Assembly (NCBI RefSeq): GCF_030915525.1
Contig: NZ_CP133269.1
Span: forward strand, 4,987,501-5,051,500
From: Neobacillus sp. PS2-9
GTDB taxonomy: Bacteria; Bacillota; Bacilli; Bacillales; Cytobacillaceae
Length of the DNA stretch: 64,000 bases
Direction: 5' to 3'
Below are positions 62,722-64,000 of this stretch, piece after piece. Within the stretch, counting starts at the first letter, position 1; every line of letters begins with the position of its first letter. Below the pieces are notes generated by a model that was given only the letters and a program-made list of their open reading frames with translations, had not been told where the DNA came from and made no database searches. The position numbers and the translations under genes are program-made.

Positions 62722-64000
62722 TTATTCTTTTAATTCCATTTCTTCTTTCACAACAGCAACAATACGATCTACATAAGCATCACATAGTTCCTGTGTTGGT
62801 GCTTCTGCCATTACGCGAACAAGCGGCTCTGTTCCTGATGGACGAACAAGGATTCTTCCGTCCCCAGCCATTTCTGCTTCTACCTGATCAATAACTTCCT
62901 TCACTCTCACATTATCTGTTACGTGGTGCTTATCCGTTACGCGAACATTCACGAGCTTTTGAGGGAATTTTTTCATTTCGCTTGCAAGCTCAGATAATGG
63001 CTTTTGTGTTGCCTTCATAATGTTTACTAATTGTAATCCTGTTAATAGACCGTCACCTGTTGTGTTGTAATCCAAGAAAATAATATGACCGGATTGTTCT
63101 CCACCTAGATTAAATCCATTTTTCTTCATTTCTTCTACCACGTAGCGGTCACCAACAGCAGTCGGTACGCTGTTAATTCCGTGGCTCTCTAAGGCCTTAT
63201 AAAAACCAAGGTTACTCATGACTGTAGACACAATCGTTCCATGCTTTAAGCGTCCATGTTCCTTCATATATTTTCCACAAATATAGAGAATTTGATCGCC
63301 ATCGACAATATTTCCTTTTTCATCAATCGCAATTAAACGGTCGCCATCCCCATCAAACGACAAACCAACATCGGCACCTTTTTCTTTTACTAAAGCAGCA
63401 AGGGCTTCGGGGTGAGTAGAACCCACTCCCGCATTGATATTTAATCCATTAGGAGATGCCCCCATGGTTGAAAGGTCTGCATCCAAATCAGCAAATAGGT
63501 GAGATGCCAATGAAGATGTTGCCCCATGTGCGCAATCCAACGCAATATGGATACCGGCGAAATCTTCATCTACACTATTTTTTAAGTATTGCAGATACTT
63601 TTGTCCGCCTTCAAAATAATCCATGACCTGTCCAAGGTCACCACCCGTTGGACGTGGTAGTTGATCTTCAGATAAGTCCATTAATTCTTCAATTTCATTT
63701 TCCTGCTCATCCGAAAGTTTAAAACCGTCTGGACCGAAAAATTTAATTCCGTTATCCGCTACAGGGTTATGTGAGGCAGAAATCATTACACCCGCCTGAG
63801 CTCCTAATGCTTTTGTTAAATAAGATACACCTGGTGTAGAAATGACACCTAAACGCATAACCTCAGCACCAGTAGACAATAATCCTGCTACGAGGGCACC
63901 TTCAAGCATATGACCAGATATACGTGTATCACGCCCAATTAGTACCTTGGGACGATCTTTATCCTTCGTTAAAACATACCCGCCAAATCGGCCTAATTTA
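62722..64000 (-). CDS. glmM: Phosphoglucosamine mutase (partial, runs off right edge)
   Basis: The visible 425 codons begin inside the protein at [20 protein letters not shown], so about 25 N-terminal residues are outside the window. The phosphoserine loop [20 protein letters not shown], the Mg-binding [11 protein letters not shown] and the sugar-binding GGEQSGHI are present, as is the C-terminal [12 protein letters not shown] phosphate-binding loop. It converts glucosamine-6-phosphate, made by GlmS, to glucosamine-1-phosphate. Confidence 0.97.
   Translation of the reverse strand, partial: KLGRFGGYVLTKDKDRPKVLIGRDTRISGHMLEGALVAGLLSTGAEVMRLGVISTPGVSYLTKALGAQAGVMISASHNPVADNGIKFFGPDGFKLSDEQENEIEELMDLSEDQLPRPTGGDLGQVMDYFEGGQKYLQYLKNSVDEDFAGIHIALDCAHGATSSLASHLFADLDADLSTMGASPNGLNINAGVGSTHPEALAALVKEKGADVGLSFDGDGDRLIAIDEKGNIVDGDQILYICGKYMKEHGRLKHGTIVSTVMSNLGFYKALESHGINSVPTAVGDRYVVEEMKKNGFNLGGEQSGHIIFLDYNTTGDGLLTGLQLVNIMKATQKPLSELASEMKKFPQKLVNVRVTDKHHVTDNVRVKEVIDQVEAEMAGDGRILVRPSGTEPLVRVMAEAPTQELCDAYVDRIVAVVKEEMELKE

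Overview
The window is chromosomal DNA of a spore-forming Bacillaceae bacterium (Bacillus, Neobacillus or a relative). The evidence is a B. subtilis-type 16S 5' end, a tRNA set matching the trnS cluster, an alpha/beta-type spore protein, the cortex protein CmpA, AGGAGG-type ribosome-binding sites with many TTG/GTG starts, and a glmS ribozyme. The backbone is moderately AT-rich; the block 38.8-60.4 kb is visibly AT-richer and is a single mobile element.

Positions 1-2,020 hold the 5' part of a 16S rRNA gene (minus strand, running off the left edge), preceded by ten tRNA genes with a consensus promoter and a degenerate tRNA-Lys fragment. Positions 2,058-16,469 follow the conserved Bacillus order ydcK-cmpA-tex-ndoA-ndoAI-alr-ydcC-acpS-ydcA-cshA-murF-ddl, with uvsE and an esterase interpolated. 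The sigB/rsb module that sits between ndoA and tex in B. subtilis is absent; a structured intergenic repeat is there instead. Positions 16.7-38.2 kb carry ordinary accessory and housekeeping genes: a NicO/UreH-like permease, a frameshifted mgtE, a RodA/FtsW protein, DedA, a KimA-type permease, ogt, DinB, argS behind a T-box, a SASP, TetR, an HD-GYP protein, a three-gene ABC exporter, a frameshifted NERD gene, an AIM24 protein and a methyltransferase. A lipase gene reduced to its signal peptide and C-terminus follows.

Positions 38,838-60,395 are a complete 21,558-bp Tn7-like transposon inserted just downstream of glmS. Both ends share a TGT...TTTGAAAAAAAAGT-type terminus. Each end carries three candidate TnsB sites, and the element is flanked by a perfect 5-bp duplication, GCTTC. 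It split glmS from its own terminator, whose hairpin now lies outside the far (left) end. Next to glmS is a TniQ/TnsD-type gene, then overlapping tnsA-tnsB-tnsC, then a second TniQ/TnsD-type gene. No cas genes or CRISPR array are present.

The cargo has two halves. Its right half (46-51.4 kb) looks like a defence block. It contains a TPR protein with a cold-shock-like C-terminus, a viroplasmin-RNase HI-RnlA fusion with an RnlB antitoxin, and a translationally coupled zinc-ribbon/TIR pair. Its left half (39-46 kb) is a string of small genes (DUF2691, CBO0543, an S1-like fragment, a tyrosine recombinase, an Amj-type lipid II flippase, a membrane protein with an XRE regulator, DUF7660 and unknowns). 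Nearly every junction there carries a related imperfect palindrome built on AACTA...GC.CC.GT.TAGTT, giving a cassette-like layout.

Positions 60,421-64,000 hold glmS with its ribozyme and promoter, and glmM running off the right edge; together they make the amino-sugar precursors of the cell wall. All calls rest on reading the sequence and recalled family features; no database search was run.
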